This document shows positions 49,907 to 59,413 of a stretch of DNA of 64,000 bases, piece by piece. Positions within the stretch are counted from its first letter, which is position 1. Each line of letters starts with the position of its first letter. This DNA is from Leifsonia sp040686855 (lineage in GTDB: Bacteria; Actinomycetota; Actinomycetes; Actinomycetales; Microbacteriaceae): NCBI RefSeq assembly GCF_040686855.1, contig NZ_JBFBOG010000002.1, positions 558,001-622,000 on the forward strand, read 5' to 3'. The notes below the pieces were generated by a model that saw only the letters and a program-made list of their open reading frames with translations, was not told the DNA's origin and made no database searches. A program made the position numbers and the translations under genes.

Positions 49907-51553
49907 ATGAAGACATCCACCCTCATCCGCCTGACCGCAGCGTCGGCCGGGCTCGCCCTCGCCGCGGTCGGCCTGACCGGATGCGGCGCGTCGAGCAAGG
50001 ACAGCGCCCCGACGTCGGCCACGCGCGCCTTCCAGCTCAGTTCCACGACACCGGCGGCGAAGGGGGACATCGACTCCTTCACCTGGTCGCTCCCGGCCGA
50101 GCCGCAGTCGCTGGCCTACTTCTACGCGTTCGACTACCCGCCGAACCAGATCCTGGCGAACGTGTGCGAGTCGCTGCTGCGCTGGAACCCGGACCTCTCC
50201 GTCTCGCCCGGCCTCGCGGCCTCGTTCTCGAACCCCACGCCGACGACCTGGGTCTACGACATCCGGTCGGGCGTCACCTTCCACGACGGTTCCCCGCTGA
50301 CGGCGGCGGATGTCGTGGCCAGCCTGAAGATGCACCTGGATCAGAAGGTCGGCTCCTACTGGGCCAGCGCCTACCAGAACGTGACCGACATCGCCCAGAC
50401 CGGGCCGATGCAGGTCACCGTCACGACGCGCATCCCGGACTCGCAGTTCAACCAGTTCATGGCCGCAGCGCCGGGCGTCATCGAGTCCGCCAAGACCCTC
50501 GCAGAGGACGGCCAGGACTACGGGAACCCGTCGAAGGGCGTCAACTGCACCGGGCCCTTCCGGTTCGACAGCTGGAAGCCCGGCTCCTCGATCACGCTCA
50601 CGCGCTACGACGGCTACTGGGACAAGGATCTGAGAGCGAAGGCGGGCAAGGTCACGTTCGTGTTCCTCGGCGACCCGACCGCCCGGGTCAACGCCTTCCA
50701 GTCGGGCGACGTCGACGGCGGCTGGCAGGTGCCGTCGAGCGGCATTTCGAAACTCACCTCGTCGGCCGCCGGAAAGGTCTACTTCGGCGTCAACACCGCG
50801 GTGTCCGCCGAGATCGTCGGCAATCAGGAGGGTCCGCTGGGCAACCCGAAGGTCCGCCAGGCGCTCCTGATGGCGACCGACCGCAACGGCATCATCTCGG
50901 CCGCGCAGAACGGCTACGCGACCATCGCGAACGCCCTCACCACGCGCTCGGTCTGGGGCGCTTCGGGCAAAGCCGCGGAGGCGAAAGCGTTCGACGACCT
51001 GGCGCCCTACCGCTACGACCCGGCCGCCGCGAAGAAGCTCGCGAAGGACGCCGGCGTGAACGGCCAGAAGGTGGTCATCGCGACCTCGCCGGCCACCGTG
51101 TCCGAGGGCATCATCGCCCAGGCGATCCAGGCCGCCGCCAAGACGATCGGGCTGGATGCGCAGATCAAGACCATCGCCCCCGACAAGTACGGCGCGCTCT
51201 TCGTCGACCCGGAGGCGCGGAAGGGCATCGACCTCTTCTACACCGACTGGTACGCGTCCACCTCCGACCCGATGGAGACCCTCGGCGTGCTCCAGTCCGG
51301 CAACTTCAGCAACTACGGAGGCTGGTCCGACCCGAAGTACGACGCGCTCGTGACCAAGGCGCAGGGCGAGCTGGATGCGACCACCCGTGGTGGGACCTCC
51401 GCTCAGCTGCAGCAGATCACGAACCAGCAGCTTCCCTGGCTCCCGCTCTACTCGGCGCCGACCACGGTCTGGCTGGGCAAGCGGATCACCGGTGTCGCCC
51501 CGTCCATCGACTTCCTGTACTTCCCGTGGGCGGCCACGATCGGCGCGGCCTGA
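49907..51553 (+). CDS. ABC transporter substrate-binding lipoprotein, family 5
   Basis: A 548-residue peptide/opine/nickel-type binding protein. The signal KTSTLIRLTAASAGLALAAV leads to the lipobox VGLTGCGASS, so the mature protein is membrane-anchored outside. EPQSLAYFYAFDYPPNQILA, AASFSNPTPTTWVYDIRSGV and DGSPLTAADVVASLK are standard family 5 blocks. GGAGAAA precedes the ATG. Family 5 proteins also bind glycosides and plant signals, so the substrate need not be a peptide. Confidence 0.9.
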   Translation: MKTSTLIRLTAASAGLALAAVGLTGCGASSKDSAPTSATRAFQLSSTTPAAKGDIDSFTWSLPAEPQSLAYFYAFDYPPNQILANVCESLLRWNPDLSVSPGLAASFSNPTPTTWVYDIRSGVTFHDGSPLTAADVVASLKMHLDQKVGSYWASAYQNVTDIAQTGPMQVTVTTRIPDSQFNQFMAAAPGVIESAKTLAEDGQDYGNPSKGVNCTGPFRFDSWKPGSSITLTRYDGYWDKDLRAKAGKVTFVFLGDPTARVNAFQSGDVDGGWQVPSSGISKLTSSAAGKVYFGVNTAVSAEIVGNQEGPLGNPKVRQALLMATDRNGIISAAQNGYATIANALTTRSVWGASGKAAEAKAFDDLAPYRYDPAAAKKLAKDAGVNGQKVVIATSPATVSEGIIAQAIQAAAKTIGLDAQIKTIAPDKYGALFVDPEARKGIDLFYTDWYASTSDPMETLGVLQSGNFSNYGGWSDPKYDALVTKAQGELDATTRGGTSAQLQQITNQQLPWLPLYSAPTTVWLGKRITGVAPSIDFLYFPWAATIGAA

Positions 51554-51554
51554 C

Positions 51555-52511
51555 ATGCCGGTCTGGCGGAACGTCCTCCGGCACCTCGCCGGGCTCGTCA
51601 TCACCCTGCTCGTGGTCTCGGCGCTCGTCTTCCTGTGCCTGTACCTCGTGCCGGGCGACCCCGCGAGCTTCCTCACCCAGGGCAGGAACGTCGACCCCGC
51701 CACCTTGGCGGCGGTGCGCGCCCACTACGGGCTCGATCAGCCGATCGTCGTCCAGTACCTGACCTGGCTCTGGGGAGTGCTGCACGGCGACCTGGGGCGT
51801 TCGCTGCAGTTCCACGACAGCGTCGCGAACCTGATCGGGTCGCGGATCCCGACGACCGTCGAGCTGATCGTGATGGCCGGCGCGATCATCGGGGTGGTGG
51901 GGCTCCTCGCGGGGATCGTCGCGGCCGCGAAGAACGGGACCACGCTCGACAAGGGCATCCTGATCGTCCTGAGCGCCTTCTCGGCCATCCCGCCGTTCGT
52001 CGCGGCGATCGCCCTGATCTTCGTGTTCGCCGTGCAGCTCGGCTGGTTCCCGGCCTTCGGCGCGGGCGACGGCTTCATCGACAGCGTGTGGCACCTCGTC
52101 CTGCCCTCGATCGCTCTCGCCCTGACCTTCATCGCACTGGTCGGCCGCGTCACGCGGACGGTCATGGCCGAGCAGCTGGGGCGGGAGCATGTGGAGGTGG
52201 CGACCAGCCGCGGCGTGCGGCGCGGGACGATCGTGCGACGACATGCCCTGCGCAACGCGGTCGGCCCGATCGCGACGGTCAGCGGACTGATCGTGGCGGG
52301 GATGCTGGTCTTGACCTCGGTGGTCGAGTCGAGTTTCGGCCTCTCCGGGTTCGGGTCGCTGCTCATCCAGGCGGTCCAGCGCAAGGACTTCCCGGTGGTC
52401 CAGGCGATCGTCCTCATCGTCGTGGTCGCGTTCGTCGTCGTGAACGCGGTCGTCGACCTGCTGATGCCGTTCATGGATCCGCGCGCGGCGGCAGGGGCGG
52501 CGGCACGATGA
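51555..52511 (+). CDS. ABC permease, DppB/OppB-like
   Basis: A 318-residue inner-membrane permease with six hydrophobic segments. YLVPGDPASFLTQGRNVD and HYGLDQPIVVQYLTWLWGVLHGDLGRS are standard DppB opening blocks (the latter here in two parts: HYGLDQPIVVQYLTW and LHGDLGRS). The coupling region reads ATSRGVRRGTIVRRHALRNA. It starts one base after the binding-protein stop and overlaps the second permease. Confidence 0.9.
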   Translation: MPVWRNVLRHLAGLVITLLVVSALVFLCLYLVPGDPASFLTQGRNVDPATLAAVRAHYGLDQPIVVQYLTWLWGVLHGDLGRSLQFHDSVANLIGSRIPTTVELIVMAGAIIGVVGLLAGIVAAAKNGTTLDKGILIVLSAFSAIPPFVAAIALIFVFAVQLGWFPAFGAGDGFIDSVWHLVLPSIALALTFIALVGRVTRTVMAEQLGREHVEVATSRGVRRGTIVRRHALRNAVGPIATVSGLIVAGMLVLTSVVESSFGLSGFGSLLIQAVQRKDFPVVQAIVLIVVVAFVVVNAVVDLLMPFMDPRAAAGAAAR

Positions 52512-53368
52512 CCGCGGGCACCGTTCTGGCGGAGCGTGCGCGCTTCCGCATCCCGCACTCCGGCCGCGCCCTCTTCTGGGCCGCCGTAGTCGTGCTCGGG
52601 ATGATCGTCCTCGCGGCGTTGTTCGCGCCGTTGATCGCTCCGTACGACCCGGACGCGCTCGATCTCGCCAACCCGAACGCCGGTGCCTCCGCCGCGCACT
52701 GGCTCGGGACCGACGCGTCCGGCCGCGACATCCTCTCCCGCACGCTGTACGGAGCCCGGATCTCGCTCACCGGTCCGGCGATCGCGGTCGTGGTGACCAC
52801 GATCGTCGGCATGGCCCTCGGGCTCACGGCCGCCTGGGTCGGCGGCGCCGTGGACTGGGTCCTCACCCGGATCTTCGACATCCTGTTCGCGTTCCCGGCG
52901 CTGCTGCTGGCGATCCTGGTGGTCGCTCTGTTCGGGACGGGGACCGTCGGACCGGTGATCGCGATGTGCATCGCCTACATCCCGTTCGTCGCCCGGCTGA
53001 CCCGGTCGCTGGTGCAGTCGGAGCGCTCGCGGCCCTACGTCGCCGCGTACCGCGTGAACGGCTTCAGCGGCGGGTGGATCGCGACGCGCCGGGTCGCCCC
53101 CAATGTCGCCCCGACCGTGCTCGGGCAGGCCGGGCTCAACTTCGGTTACATCCTCATGGACCTGGCGGCGCTGAGCTTCCTCGGCCTCGGGGTGCAGCCT
53201 CCGACCTCCGACTGGGGCTCCATGGTGCAGGAGGGCGCGCCCGCCGTCCTGGTCGGCCACCCGCTGCCCGCGCTCGTCCCCGCGGCGGCGGTCGTGATCA
53301 CCGTCGTCGCCGTCAACATCGTCGGGCAGGAGCTCGCCGACCGCATCGGCGCCGGAGGTGCGTCGTGA
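52508..53368 (+). CDS. ABC permease, DppC/OppC-like
   Basis: A 286-residue inner-membrane permease. APLIAPYDPDALDLANP, HWLGTDASGRDILSRTLYGA and LDLAALSFLGLGVQPPTSDWG-type block DLAALSFLGLGVQPPTSDWG are diagnostic. It overlaps DppB-like and ATPase genes by four bases each, indicating coupled translation. Confidence 0.9.
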   Translation: MTAGTVLAERARFRIPHSGRALFWAAVVVLGMIVLAALFAPLIAPYDPDALDLANPNAGASAAHWLGTDASGRDILSRTLYGARISLTGPAIAVVVTTIVGMALGLTAAWVGGAVDWVLTRIFDILFAFPALLLAILVVALFGTGTVGPVIAMCIAYIPFVARLTRSLVQSERSRPYVAAYRVNGFSGGWIATRRVAPNVAPTVLGQAGLNFGYILMDLAALSFLGLGVQPPTSDWGSMVQEGAPAVLVGHPLPALVPAAAVVITVVAVNIVGQELADRIGAGGAS

Positions 53369-54957
53369 CCCGGCTGCTCGACATCCAGGACGTGACACTC
53401 GCCCTGCACGAGAAGACGCTCCTCGACGGAGTCAGCCTCCATGTCGAGGCGGGTGAGACCGTCGCCGTCGTCGGCGAATCGGGATCGGGCAAGTCGCTCA
53501 CCGCCCGTCTTGCGCTGGGCCTGCGACCCTCGGGCGCGCAGGCCGGCGGGACGCTGAGGCTGGGCGACGTCGAGATGCTGACCGCCACTCCGGCCGAGAT
53601 CCTGCAGCAGCGCCGGACCTTCGCATCGATGATCTTCCAGGACCCGCGGGCCGGCATCAATCCGATGTACCGCGTCGGCGCATTCCTCCGGGAAGCACTG
53701 GTCGCCCGTGGGGCCGGTCACGAGGAGGCAGGGCGGCGCAGCGCCGAGCTCGTGGAGGCGATGAGGTTGCCGCCCGAGAGCCTGGACCGCTACCCGCACC
53801 AGTTCTCCGGCGGGATGCTCCAGCGCATCATGATCGCGGGCGCCCTCACCACCAGCCCGTCGCTTCTCCTGTGCGACGAGCCGACCACCGCGCTCGATGT
53901 GACGACCCAGGCCGAGATCATCCGGCTGCTCGCGTCGCTCACGGCGAGCTCGCGCATGGGGATGCTGTTCATCACCCATGACCTCAACCTCGCGGCGGAG
54001 CTCGCAAGCCGGGTCTACGTGATGCGCGGCGGGCGGATCGTCGAGGAGGGCGCCACTGCCGACGTGTTCGCGCATCCTCAGGCCGAGTACACGCGGATGC
54101 TGCTCGCCGCGACGCCGTCGCTGGACGGCCCGGCCGTCCCGGCTCCGGCGGAGGCGGGCAGGTGCCTGGTGCGGTTCAGCGACGTCGAGAAGAGCTATCG
54201 CGTCGGCCGTTCGGACGTCCCGGCGCTACGCGGTGTGTCGTTCGAGCTGCGCAGGGGAGAAGCGCTCGGAGTCGTCGGGGAGTCCGGTTCGGGCAAGTCG
54301 ACGGTTGCCCGGCTGCTCGTCGGGCTGGAGGAGCCGACCGCCGGGACGATCGAGCTGCCGCGTGATGCCGTCCTGCCGAGGGGCCGGGCGGGACGGCTCC
54401 AGCGTGCAGCGGCCGTGCAGATCGTGTTCCAGGACCCCTACCTCTCGCTCGACCCGCGGATCACTGTGCACCGCGCGATCGGCGACGTGCTCCTGCTGCA
54501 CGGGAAGTGCGCCAGGGGCGGGGTCCGCGAGCAGGTCCTTCGCCTGCTGCACGACGTCGGGTTGCCGGAGGCGGTTCTGGAGCTGACTCCACGCGCCCTG
54601 TCGGGTGGCCAGCGGCAGCGGGTCGCGCTCGCGAAGGCGCTCGCCGTCGAGCCGGAGCTGCTGGTGCTGGACGAGGCCACCAGTGCACTCGACGTCTCCG
54701 TCCAGGCGCAGCTGCTGGCTCTGCTGGCCGATCTGCGGACGCGTCGCGACCTCACCCTGGTCTTCATCAGCCACAACCTCGCGGTCATGCGCGAGACGTG
54801 CGACCGCCTCATCGTCATGCGCGAGGGCGTGATCGTCGAGGCTGCACCGACCGGCGAGATCCTGCGTCATCCGCGTGAGGAGTACACCCGACGCCTCCTG
54901 GACGCGGTGCCGAGCGATCATGCAACGGTGGTGAAGCAAGCTGGGCCCGGGGTCTGA
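53365..54957 (+). CDS. Fused dual ABC ATPase (DppD-DppF type)
   Basis: A 530-residue protein with two complete ATPase domains in one chain. Domain 1 has VGESGSGKSLTARL (Walker A), QFSGGMLQRIM (signature) and LLLCDEPTTALD (Walker B). Domain 2 has VGESGSGKSTVARL, LSGGQRQRVALAKAL and LLVLDEATSALD. Each would power one half of the importer, so one subunit replaces the usual two. GTG start at 53365, overlapping the permease stop. Confidence 0.9.
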   Translation: MTRLLDIQDVTLALHEKTLLDGVSLHVEAGETVAVVGESGSGKSLTARLALGLRPSGAQAGGTLRLGDVEMLTATPAEILQQRRTFASMIFQDPRAGINPMYRVGAFLREALVARGAGHEEAGRRSAELVEAMRLPPESLDRYPHQFSGGMLQRIMIAGALTTSPSLLLCDEPTTALDVTTQAEIIRLLASLTASSRMGMLFITHDLNLAAELASRVYVMRGGRIVEEGATADVFAHPQAEYTRMLLAATPSLDGPAVPAPAEAGRCLVRFSDVEKSYRVGRSDVPALRGVSFELRRGEALGVVGESGSGKSTVARLLVGLEEPTAGTIELPRDAVLPRGRAGRLQRAAAVQIVFQDPYLSLDPRITVHRAIGDVLLLHGKCARGGVREQVLRLLHDVGLPEAVLELTPRALSGGQRQRVALAKALAVEPELLVLDEATSALDVSVQAQLLALLADLRTRRDLTLVFISHNLAVMRETCDRLIVMREGVIVEAAPTGEILRHPREEYTRRLLDAVPSDHATVVKQAGPGV

Positions 54958-54971
54958 TCTAGGCTGACGGC

Positions 54972-55730
54972 ATGGCCGGAGGGGCAGCGGATCACCGGAG
55001 CGTCGCCGCTCGGGTCTTCGCCATCGCCGACGCCTTCGAGAGCGGTGACGAGCTCACTCTGAGCGAGGTGTCCCGCCGAGCCGGCCTGCCGATCTCGACC
55101 ACCCATCGGCTCCTGTCCGAGTGGGTCGAGTGGGGCGGCCTGGTCCGGGGAGAGGACGGCCGCTATCGCGTCGGCATCCGGCTGTGGCGGCTCGGCGCGC
55201 GGCAGCCGACCGCCCGGCGGCTGCGCGAGGTGGCGCGTCCGTACCTGGACGACCTCCTGGAGGCGACGGGGGAGCACGTCCACCTCGCCATCCGGGACGG
55301 CCTCGGCGCCGTCTACCTGGACCGCCTCTCCGGTCGCGGCGCCGTCTCCGTCATCAGCGACGTCGGCACCGAACTGCCCCTCCACGCGACGGGCGTCGGA
55401 CTGGTGCTGCTCGCGCACTCGGGACCGGAGACCTTCGACGCGGTCGTCGCGGCCGGCCCGCGCAAGTTCCTGCCCAACACCCTGACGGGTGAACGGGAAC
55501 TGCGGTCCCGCCTCGCGGAGATCCGGGCGACCGGCCTCTCGGTCACGGTCGAGGAGCTGACGCGCGGAGCATTCTCAGTCGCGGCGCCGATCCGGGATGC
55601 GGCCGGCGAGGTCGTCGCCGCGGTGTCGATCATCGCGCACGCGGAGCGGAAGGACGAGCCGCAGTTCGCGTTGGGGGTGCGGATGGCCGCTCGCGGCATC
55701 ACGGACGCCCTGCGGGTGGGCGCGCCGTAG
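54972..55730 (+). CDS. IclR-family regulator
   Basis: A 252-residue IclR protein. The winged helix (about 10-70) has FAIADAFESGDELTLSEVSR and LPISTTHRLLSEWVEWGGLV, and the effector domain GEHVHLAIRDGLGAVYLD to the C-terminus with FSVAAPIRDAAGEVVAAVSI. PcaU/PcaR-type members regulate aromatic catabolism in response to protocatechuate or beta-ketoadipate. It lies just before the pobA-pca operon, with a TTCC-N7-GGAA palindrome in the gap, so it most likely controls it. Confidence 0.85.
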   Translation: MAGGAADHRSVAARVFAIADAFESGDELTLSEVSRRAGLPISTTHRLLSEWVEWGGLVRGEDGRYRVGIRLWRLGARQPTARRLREVARPYLDDLLEATGEHVHLAIRDGLGAVYLDRLSGRGAVSVISDVGTELPLHATGVGLVLLAHSGPETFDAVVAAGPRKFLPNTLTGERELRSRLAEIRATGLSVTVEELTRGAFSVAAPIRDAAGEVVAAVSIIAHAERKDEPQFALGVRMAARGITDALRVGAP

Positions 55731-55745
55731 GCGACGGGATTCGTC

Positions 55746-55760
55746 TTCCACTGGACGGAA
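55746..55760. promoter_or_regulatory. IclR-type operator candidate
   Basis: TTCCactggacGGAA, a 15-bp palindrome similar to IclR-family sites, 70 bases upstream of pobA and just after the IclR gene. Confidence 0.5.
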
Positions 55761-55829
55761 ACCACACCCCGCACCCCTCCCACCGCGGCGAGCATGGATC
55801 CACCTTCCCGATGTCGTGAGAGGCGGAGC

Positions 55830-56993
55830 ATGCGCACCCAGGTCGCAATCGTCGGAGCCGGTCCCGCGGGGCTGCTCCTCGGCCACATCCTGCGCCGTGC
55901 GGGCATCGACTTCGTCATCCTGGAGCAGAAGAGCCGCGACTACGTGCTCGGGCGCATCCGCGCCGGGGTGCTCGAACAGGGCTCCGTCGACATCCTGCGC
56001 GATCTCGGGCTCGACGCCGACCTGGCGGCGCGAGGGCTCACCCATCACGGCATCTACCTGCAGTACGAGGGCACCCGCCACCACCTCGACTTCGTCGACC
56101 TGGTCGGCCGCACGGTCACGGTCTACGGCCAGCAGGCCCTCGTGACGCACCTGCTCGCGGAGCACGACCGTCTCGGCTCCGACGTCCGCTTCGAGGTGGA
56201 GGGCGTGAGCCCCCGCGACATCGACACGGACGCGCCGTACGTCCGCACGGCCGACGGCGAGCGGATCGACTGCGATCTCGTGGTCGGCGCGGACGGCTAC
56301 CACGGCGTGTGCCGCCCGGCCATTCCCGGCGTCACGGCGCTGGAGCGGGGCTACCCGTACGCCTGGCTCGGCATCCTGGCCGACGTGGCGCCGTCGACGG
56401 ATGACCTGATCTACGCGCTGCATCCCGACGGCTTCGCCATGCACTCGATGCGTTCGCCGCAGGTGTCGCGGCTGTACCTCCAGGTGGACCCGTCGGAGAC
56501 TATCGACGAGTGGTCCGACGACCGGATCTGGGACCAGCTCCAGAACCGGCTCGGCGTCGACGGCTGGACGCTGCACGAGGGGGCCATCACGGAGAAGTCG
56601 ATCACCCCGATGCGCAGCTTCGTGGCCTCGACGCTGCAGCACGGCCGGCTGTACCTGGCGGGCGACGCGGGCCACATCGTGCCGCCGACCGGCGCCAAGG
56701 GCCTCAACTCCGCCATCGCCGACGTGACCCTGCTCGGCCGCTCGATCGCGGCGTCGTACCGGGGTGACCCGTCGCTCCTGGCCCGCTACAGCACGGCGGC
56801 GCTGGCCCGCCAGTGGAAGGTGCAGCAGTTCTCGCAGTGGATGACGGAGATGCTGCACGTGCACCGGGAGATCGAGGATGCGTCGACCCGCGCCTTCCGG
56901 TACCGCAGCCAGGTGGGCCAGCTGGAGTACACGACCGGTTCCCGTCACGCTCAGGCGGCGCTCGCCGAGCAGTACGCGGGACTTCCCTTCTGA
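55830..56993 (+). CDS. pobA: 4-Hydroxybenzoate 3-monooxygenase
   Basis: A 387-residue enzyme, close to the usual 390-395. GAGPAGLLLGHILRRAGID binds FAD, RIRAGVLEQGSVDILRDLG is a PobA-specific block, DLVVGADGYHGVCR is the DG motif and LAGDAGHIVPPTGAKGLN the GD motif. It hydroxylates 4-hydroxybenzoate to protocatechuate using NAD(P)H and O2 in the cytoplasm. GGCGGAG precedes the ATG. It heads the pca operon, so 4-hydroxybenzoate is a main feed, for example from a flavonoid B-ring. Confidence 0.95.
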   Translation: MRTQVAIVGAGPAGLLLGHILRRAGIDFVILEQKSRDYVLGRIRAGVLEQGSVDILRDLGLDADLAARGLTHHGIYLQYEGTRHHLDFVDLVGRTVTVYGQQALVTHLLAEHDRLGSDVRFEVEGVSPRDIDTDAPYVRTADGERIDCDLVVGADGYHGVCRPAIPGVTALERGYPYAWLGILADVAPSTDDLIYALHPDGFAMHSMRSPQVSRLYLQVDPSETIDEWSDDRIWDQLQNRLGVDGWTLHEGAITEKSITPMRSFVASTLQHGRLYLAGDAGHIVPPTGAKGLNSAIADVTLLGRSIAASYRGDPSLLARYSTAALARQWKVQQFSQWMTEMLHVHREIEDASTRAFRYRSQVGQLEYTTGSRHAQAALAEQYAGLPF

Positions 56994-57002
56994 GGTGGAA
57001 CG

Positions 57003-57767
57003 ATGACCGAAGCGACCCAGGACCAGATCACCCGCGAGATCGCGGAGGCGCAGGCGGCCGCCGCAGCGGCGGGACCGCTGCCGACGCACCCGCTGCGCGA
57101 CTTCGCGCCCTACCGGAGTTCGGCGCTGCGCCACCCCACGCATGAGCTGGTGCGCGCGGACCCCGAGGAGATCGAGCTCGCCTCGCCGGCGTTCGGCCAC
57201 TCGGATGTGGCGCCGGAGGAGAGCGACCTGACCATCCAGCACAGCGGCGAGCCCCTTGGCGAGCGGATCATCGTGTCCGGCCGGGTGCTCGACGGCGAGG
57301 GCCGGCCGGTCCGGGGCCAGCTCATCGAGGTGTGGCAGGCGAACGCGTCCGGCCGGTACGTGCACAAGCGCGACCAGCATCCCGCGCCGCTCGACCCCAA
57401 CTTCACCGGGGTCGGCCGCGCCATCACGGGCGACGACGGCTCGTACCGCTTCGTCACCATCAAGCCGGGGCCGTACCCGTGGAAGAACCACCGCAACGCG
57501 TGGCGGCCGGCGCACATCCACTTCTCGCTGTTCGGGTCGGAGTTCACGCAGCGGCTCGTCACCCAGATGTACTTCCCGACCGATCCGCTGTTCGCCCTGG
57601 ACCCGATCTACCAGTCCATCGTCGACCCGGCCGCCCGCGAGCGCCTGAAGGCGAGCTACGATCACGACCTGAGCGTGCCGGAGTGGGCGATGGGCTACCG
57701 CTGGGACATCGTGCTGACCGGCAGCAGGGCGACGTGGATGGAGCCGGAGGAGGGCGACCATGCCTGA
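57003..57767 (+). CDS. pcaH: Protocatechuate 3,4-dioxygenase beta subunit
   Basis: A 254-residue subunit. Predicted Fe(III) ligands Tyr119 (SGRYVHK), Tyr158 (GPYPWKN), His171 and His173 (RPAHIHF) have the same spacings as those of the Pseudomonas enzyme. With PcaG it opens protocatechuate between the hydroxyls to 3-carboxymuconate. GAGGTGGAACG precedes the ATG. It overlaps pcaG by eight bases. Confidence 0.95.
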   Translation: MTEATQDQITREIAEAQAAAAAAGPLPTHPLRDFAPYRSSALRHPTHELVRADPEEIELASPAFGHSDVAPEESDLTIQHSGEPLGERIIVSGRVLDGEGRPVRGQLIEVWQANASGRYVHKRDQHPAPLDPNFTGVGRAITGDDGSYRFVTIKPGPYPWKNHRNAWRPAHIHFSLFGSEFTQRLVTQMYFPTDPLFALDPIYQSIVDPAARERLKASYDHDLSVPEWAMGYRWDIVLTGSRATWMEPEEGDHA

Positions 57768-58305
57768 ACAGACCCCCTCGCAGACGGTCGGGCCGTTCTT
57801 CGGCTACGCGCTGCCGTACGACGGCGACGCGGAGGTGGCGTCCAGGGCGGATCCCGCGTCCATCCGCCTCCACGGCACGGTCTACGACGGCGCGGGCGAG
57901 CCGGTGCCGGATGCGATCCTCGAGATCTGGGGGCCGGATGTCGCAGGAGCGCCGATCCGCGAACGCGGGAGTCTGCACCGCGACGGGTACACGGTGACCG
58001 GATTCGGCCGGGCCGCCGTCGACCGGGCGGGGCACTACAGTTTCACCACCGTGCGACCGGGCGCGGCGGCCGACGGGCGCGCGCCGTACATCCTGGTGAC
58101 CGTGTTCGCGCGCGGTCTGCTGCACCACCTCTTCACGCGCGCGTACTTCGCGGAGGGCGACCCCTTCCTGGAGCGTGTCCCCGTCGAACGCCGGCGCACC
58201 CTGCTGGTCGAGCAGGACGGCGAGCGCAGCTACCGCTTCGACATCCGCCTGCAGGGCGACGACGAGACCGTGTTCCTCGACTTCATGGGAGACGGCCGTG
58301 GCTGA
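57760..58305 (+). CDS. pcaG: Protocatechuate 3,4-dioxygenase alpha subunit
   Basis: A 181-residue subunit, shorter than the 200 typical in proteobacteria. TPSQTVGPFFGYALPY is the signature opening, IRLHGTVYDGAGEPVPDAIL the first beta-sandwich strands, and HHLFTRAYFAEGDPFL the late block. It lacks the iron ligands, as expected, and completes the substrate pocket of PcaH. Overlaps both neighbours. Confidence 0.95.
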   Translation: MPEQTPSQTVGPFFGYALPYDGDAEVASRADPASIRLHGTVYDGAGEPVPDAILEIWGPDVAGAPIRERGSLHRDGYTVTGFGRAAVDRAGHYSFTTVRPGAAADGRAPYILVTVFARGLLHHLFTRAYFAEGDPFLERVPVERRRTLLVEQDGERSYRFDIRLQGDDETVFLDFMGDGRG

Positions 58306-59413
58306 CGCGTTCGACTGGGGGCTGCTGGAGCCCGCGGGGGAAGGGGGGACGATCGCCTCCGACGACCGCATCCTGGACGCCATGGTCGACGTCGAGCGCG
58401 CGCACCTCGGTGCCTGGAGCGCCCTGCTCGGGGCGGAGATCACCTCCACTCTGGATGCGGGAGTCCTGGACCGCGACTCGCTGCTGCGGGAATCCCGGCG
58501 CGCGGGCGTGCCCGTGGTCGGCCTGGCGCAGGCGCTGCGCCAGCAGGGCGGCACCCTCGTGCATCAGGGCATGACGAGCCAGGACGTGATGGACACGGCG
58601 CTCATCCTGATCTCACGCGACGCTCTGACGGCCGCACGCGCTGGTCTCGTCGCCGCCGGGTCGAGCTTCGCCGCGCTGGCGCGCGAGCACCGCGGGACGC
58701 CGTTCGCGGTCCGCACCCTGACGCAGGAAGCGGAGACCACGACCCTGGGAGCGGTGATCGGAGGCTGGCTCGACGTGATCTCCTCCGCCCTCGAGACGGT
58801 CGACGCGGTCGCCTTCCCGCTGCAGCTGGGCGGCGCCGTCGGCGACGGCGACGCGTTCGCACGGCTCTCCGGCCACCCGGATGCCGTCTCGCTGCTGCGG
58901 CGACAGATGTCGGCCGCGCTCGGCCTCACCGACCCCGGGCGCGCCTGGCACACCGACCGCTCGCCCGTGCTCGCAGTGACGCGCGCGAGCGCGAGCGTCT
59001 GCTCGGCGGGTGGACGCATCGGGCGCGACCTCGGACTGCTGGCGCGCGACGAGATCGCGACGCCCATCCACGGCGGCGGCTCGTCCGCGATGCCGCACAA
59101 GCGGAATCCCGTGGACGCGGTCCTCCTGGTCGCGAACGGCCTGCGGGTCAGCGGTCCCCTGGCCGTTGTGCAGACGGCGTCGCTCAGCTACGACGCCCGG
59201 CCGGCGGGGGAGTGGCACGCCGAGTGGCAGGCCTGGCGCGAGACGCTGCGCCTGGCGGCCGAGAGTGCGTCGCTCCTCGAACATGCGGCGCGCGACCTCG
59301 TCGTCCAGGTGCGCCGGCCGGATGGCCCGGCGACGAGTGCCCCGCGTGCGGCGGACGCCGTCGACGCGGCGGTGAGCAGGTTCGAGCAGCTGGCGGAGGG
59401 AGGACGATCGTGA
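58298..59413 (+). CDS. pcaB: 3-Carboxy-cis,cis-muconate cycloisomerase
   Basis: A 371-residue fumarase/aspartase-superfamily enzyme, about 80 residues shorter than the common 450 because the C-terminal part is reduced. HQGMTSQDVMDTAL, TLTQEAETTTLGAVI and the signature GSSAMPHKRNPVDAV are intact. It converts 3-carboxymuconate to gamma-carboxymuconolactone. GTG start at 58298 inside the end of pcaG; it overlaps the pcaL start by four bases. Confidence 0.9.
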   Translation: MADAFDWGLLEPAGEGGTIASDDRILDAMVDVERAHLGAWSALLGAEITSTLDAGVLDRDSLLRESRRAGVPVVGLAQALRQQGGTLVHQGMTSQDVMDTALILISRDALTAARAGLVAAGSSFAALAREHRGTPFAVRTLTQEAETTTLGAVIGGWLDVISSALETVDAVAFPLQLGGAVGDGDAFARLSGHPDAVSLLRRQMSAALGLTDPGRAWHTDRSPVLAVTRASASVCSAGGRIGRDLGLLARDEIATPIHGGGSSAMPHKRNPVDAVLLVANGLRVSGPLAVVQTASLSYDARPAGEWHAEWQAWRETLRLAAESASLLEHAARDLVVQVRRPDGPATSAPRAADAVDAAVSRFEQLAEGGRS

